From Phycisphaerae bacterium (GTDB lineage Bacteria; Planctomycetota; Phycisphaerae; Tepidisphaerales; Tepidisphaeraceae), in contig JACMJD010000063.1 of the NCBI GenBank assembly GCA_014380825.1, positions 1-6,670 of the forward strand: a stretch of 6,670 nt of DNA, written 5' to 3'. Positions 5,330 to 6,670 of the stretch are shown here, in pieces; within the stretch, counting starts at the first letter, position 1; every line of letters begins with the position of its first letter. Made by a program: the position numbers and the translations under genes. A model generated the notes under the pieces. That model was given only the letters and a program-made list of their open reading frames with translations. It ran no database searches and was not told the origin of the DNA.

Positions 5330-6670
5330 TTAGACCAGTGTAAGCGCATCGGCCGCGCGATTCTGCGCGGAGACTTGCGGTTGACCGTGGGAGTGACTGG
5401 CGTGCTGCGACGCATAAGGACGCGAGATGATTTCAACTTCGCCGGCTGCGAGTCCGAAAGTCGTCGCGCGGACGATGAGTCGACCGGCGATGTTCGTCGA
5501 TCGAATCAGCGCCGTCGCGATGCCTGCTTCGGCGCGAACGGGATTCGCGCCGATCTCCGGTAAACCATCGCCGATGATGCTGCCTTCACCGTCGATGGTG
5601 AACTGGATGATGTCGTCGGCAAACGGGCAAACCGTGCCGCGGGCGTCGCACACTTTCGCGTAAACGCGTAGCCAGTCTGATCCATCAGCTACGAGATCGC
5701 GCCCGCACAGATCAGCTTCGAGCACGAGCTTTCGCGCCACGCCCGGCGGACGGACGACGTGCGTGGCGACGACTTTCCCGTCGATCACGCCTTCGGCTTT
5801 CAATTCGACGCAAGCGTTGTCGACTTCGTTGGGACACACGCCCGCGCCGTTCATGTACATCGTGGTCCGCTCGCGCGCGATCGGCTCCACCTGAAACACG
5901 AACGGCGGATGCGGAATTCGATGACCGGCCTCGGGCCCGTTCACGCCGACAACTTTGCCAGCGCGAAGCAAACGCACTTGCTCGCAGTTGCTGAACACCG
6001 TGACCGTGGTGGGCGAAAGCGGGCCGTCGAAGTTGGCGATAAACACCATCGGCCCGTCGTTCAAACCCGGGATTCGCACGCGCGGATCGCGCTGGCTTTG
6101 GAACAGATAGTGCGCGAACTTCGGCAACCGAAACAGATCGAGCGGCCCGCCATAAAACGGTTGATGGTGGTAACCGCGATGGCAATCGATCGCCGCCCAC
6201 AGGCACGCGCCGGAGAGTCGTCGACCGTTCTCGCCGCTGCTGCTGCCGTGATGGCCAACGAGAATTTCGTTCATCCGCGCCAAGTGCGCGTGGGCCTGCA
6301 TCAACATGGGGCTTTCGCCCCAGCCGCGTGCGACGCGGTTGCGCGATTGCTGATCGCTCCAGTTGTCGACCTGATCGCCCCATTCGCGAATCCAATACGG
6401 TTTCGTGCCGTCGTTGTTGAGATATTCGACGTCCCAACCTGCGGCCGGCTCATGATCACCGGCGGTGTAGCATTGATCGCCGGGAAATTCTTCATGCACG
6501 GCCTGATGAAGCGCGGCGCCAGTCTCGCGGTTATCCGATTCGTTCAGCGCCGCCTCCCACAAAATCACGGATGGCCGATTGCGATCGCGCCGCACCATCA
6601 CACGCGCGTTCTGAATCGCGCGCTCGCGAAAGACTTCATCGCCGACGAACTGCCAGCCCGGGTTCGAGAC
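5330..6670 (-). CDS. Glycoside hydrolase family 2 (beta-galactosidase-like), C-terminal 446 residues; 5' end outside window
   Basis: The frame is open from the right edge to a TAA at 5332-5330, so the N-terminal jelly-roll and most of the first half lie outside. Residue numbers count from the window edge. The end of the TIM barrel is present. RRDRNRPSVILWEAALNES (27-45) carries the probable acid/base Glu44 (codon 6541-6539). PYWIREWGD (91-99) carries the probable nucleophile Glu96 (codon 6385-6383). The barrel closes with GACLWAAIDCHRGYHH and DLFRLPKFAHYLFQS (about 154-192). A C-terminal Ig-like domain of the DUF4982 type follows (about 205-295, with VFSNCEQVRLLRAGK). A last Ig-like domain follows it (about 335-420), where DDIIQFTIDGEGSIIGDG and AGRLIVRATTFGLAAGEVEI match the GH2 tail module. 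GH2 enzymes retain anomeric configuration and cleave beta-galactosides, beta-glucuronides, beta-mannosides and related bonds; which applies here is not readable. It is the first visible gene of the importer operon. Its export signal, if any, is not in view. Confidence 0.92.
   Translation of the reverse strand, partial: VSNPGWQFVGDEVFRERAIQNARVMVRRDRNRPSVILWEAALNESDNRETGAALHQAVHEEFPGDQCYTAGDHEPAAGWDVEYLNNDGTKPYWIREWGDQVDNWSDQQSRNRVARGWGESPMLMQAHAHLARMNEILVGHHGSSSGENGRRLSGACLWAAIDCHRGYHHQPFYGGPLDLFRLPKFAHYLFQSQRDPRVRIPGLNDGPMVFIANFDGPLSPTTVTVFSNCEQVRLLRAGKVVGVNGPEAGHRIPHPPFVFQVEPIARERTTMYMNGAGVCPNEVDNACVELKAEGVIDGKVVATHVVRPPGVARKLVLEADLCGRDLVADGSDWLRVYAKVCDARGTVCPFADDIIQFTIDGEGSIIGDGLPEIGANPVRAEAGIATALIRSTNIAGRLIVRATTFGLAAGEVEIISRPYASQHASHSHGQPQVSAQNRAADALTLV

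Noticed and set aside
3984..5333. 449-residue open frame on the plus strand opposite the binding protein
   Set aside because: It is an antisense shadow of a high-GC gene. The product is dominated by Arg, His and Asp with no fold-like pattern, while the minus strand encodes a clear family 1 binding protein over the same bases.

Overview
The window looks like a piece of GC-rich bacterial chromosome (about 60% G+C by eye, not computed). All recognisable genes are ordinary metabolic or transport types, and there are no phage, plasmid or ribosomal genes. A glycoside hydrolase family 2 gene joined to a family 1 sugar ABC importer, plus a long repeat-rich intergenic stretch, would fit environmental phyla such as Verrucomicrobiota, Planctomycetota or Acidobacteriota. 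That placement is inference only; no marker gene settles it.

Layout. Positions 2-502 (+) hold the C-terminal part of a luciferase-like (LLM) flavin-dependent oxidoreductase. It converges on a complete PhnB-like VOC-fold protein at 580-1065 (-). Positions 1066-2056 are a gene-free stretch of about 990 bases. This stretch contains a putative promoter for the VOC gene, three copies of CTAGGGACA just upstream of it, several inverted repeats, and a concentric palindrome at about 1460-1612. The palindrome has 16-base terminal inverted repeats and is flanked by an identical 9-base direct repeat, so it resembles a small non-autonomous mobile element (MITE-like). Positions 2057-6670 (-) are a tightly packed operon read right to left: GH2 glycosidase (5' end outside the window), sugar-binding protein, MalF/UgpA-type permease, MalG/UgpE-type permease.

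How the genes work together. The binding protein captures a sugar or short oligosaccharide outside the inner membrane, the two permeases form the channel, and the GH2 enzyme probably cleaves the same glycan before or after uptake. The junctions are 2 bases, a 4-base GTGA overlap, and 8 bases, which indicates co-transcription and translational coupling. No ATPase gene lies in the window, so the nucleotide-binding subunit must be encoded upstream of the GH2 gene or elsewhere. The LLM and VOC genes have no evident link to the operon.

The most unusual feature is the concentric palindrome with a candidate target-site duplication. The protein-coding part consists of known families and shows no clear sign of a new system.
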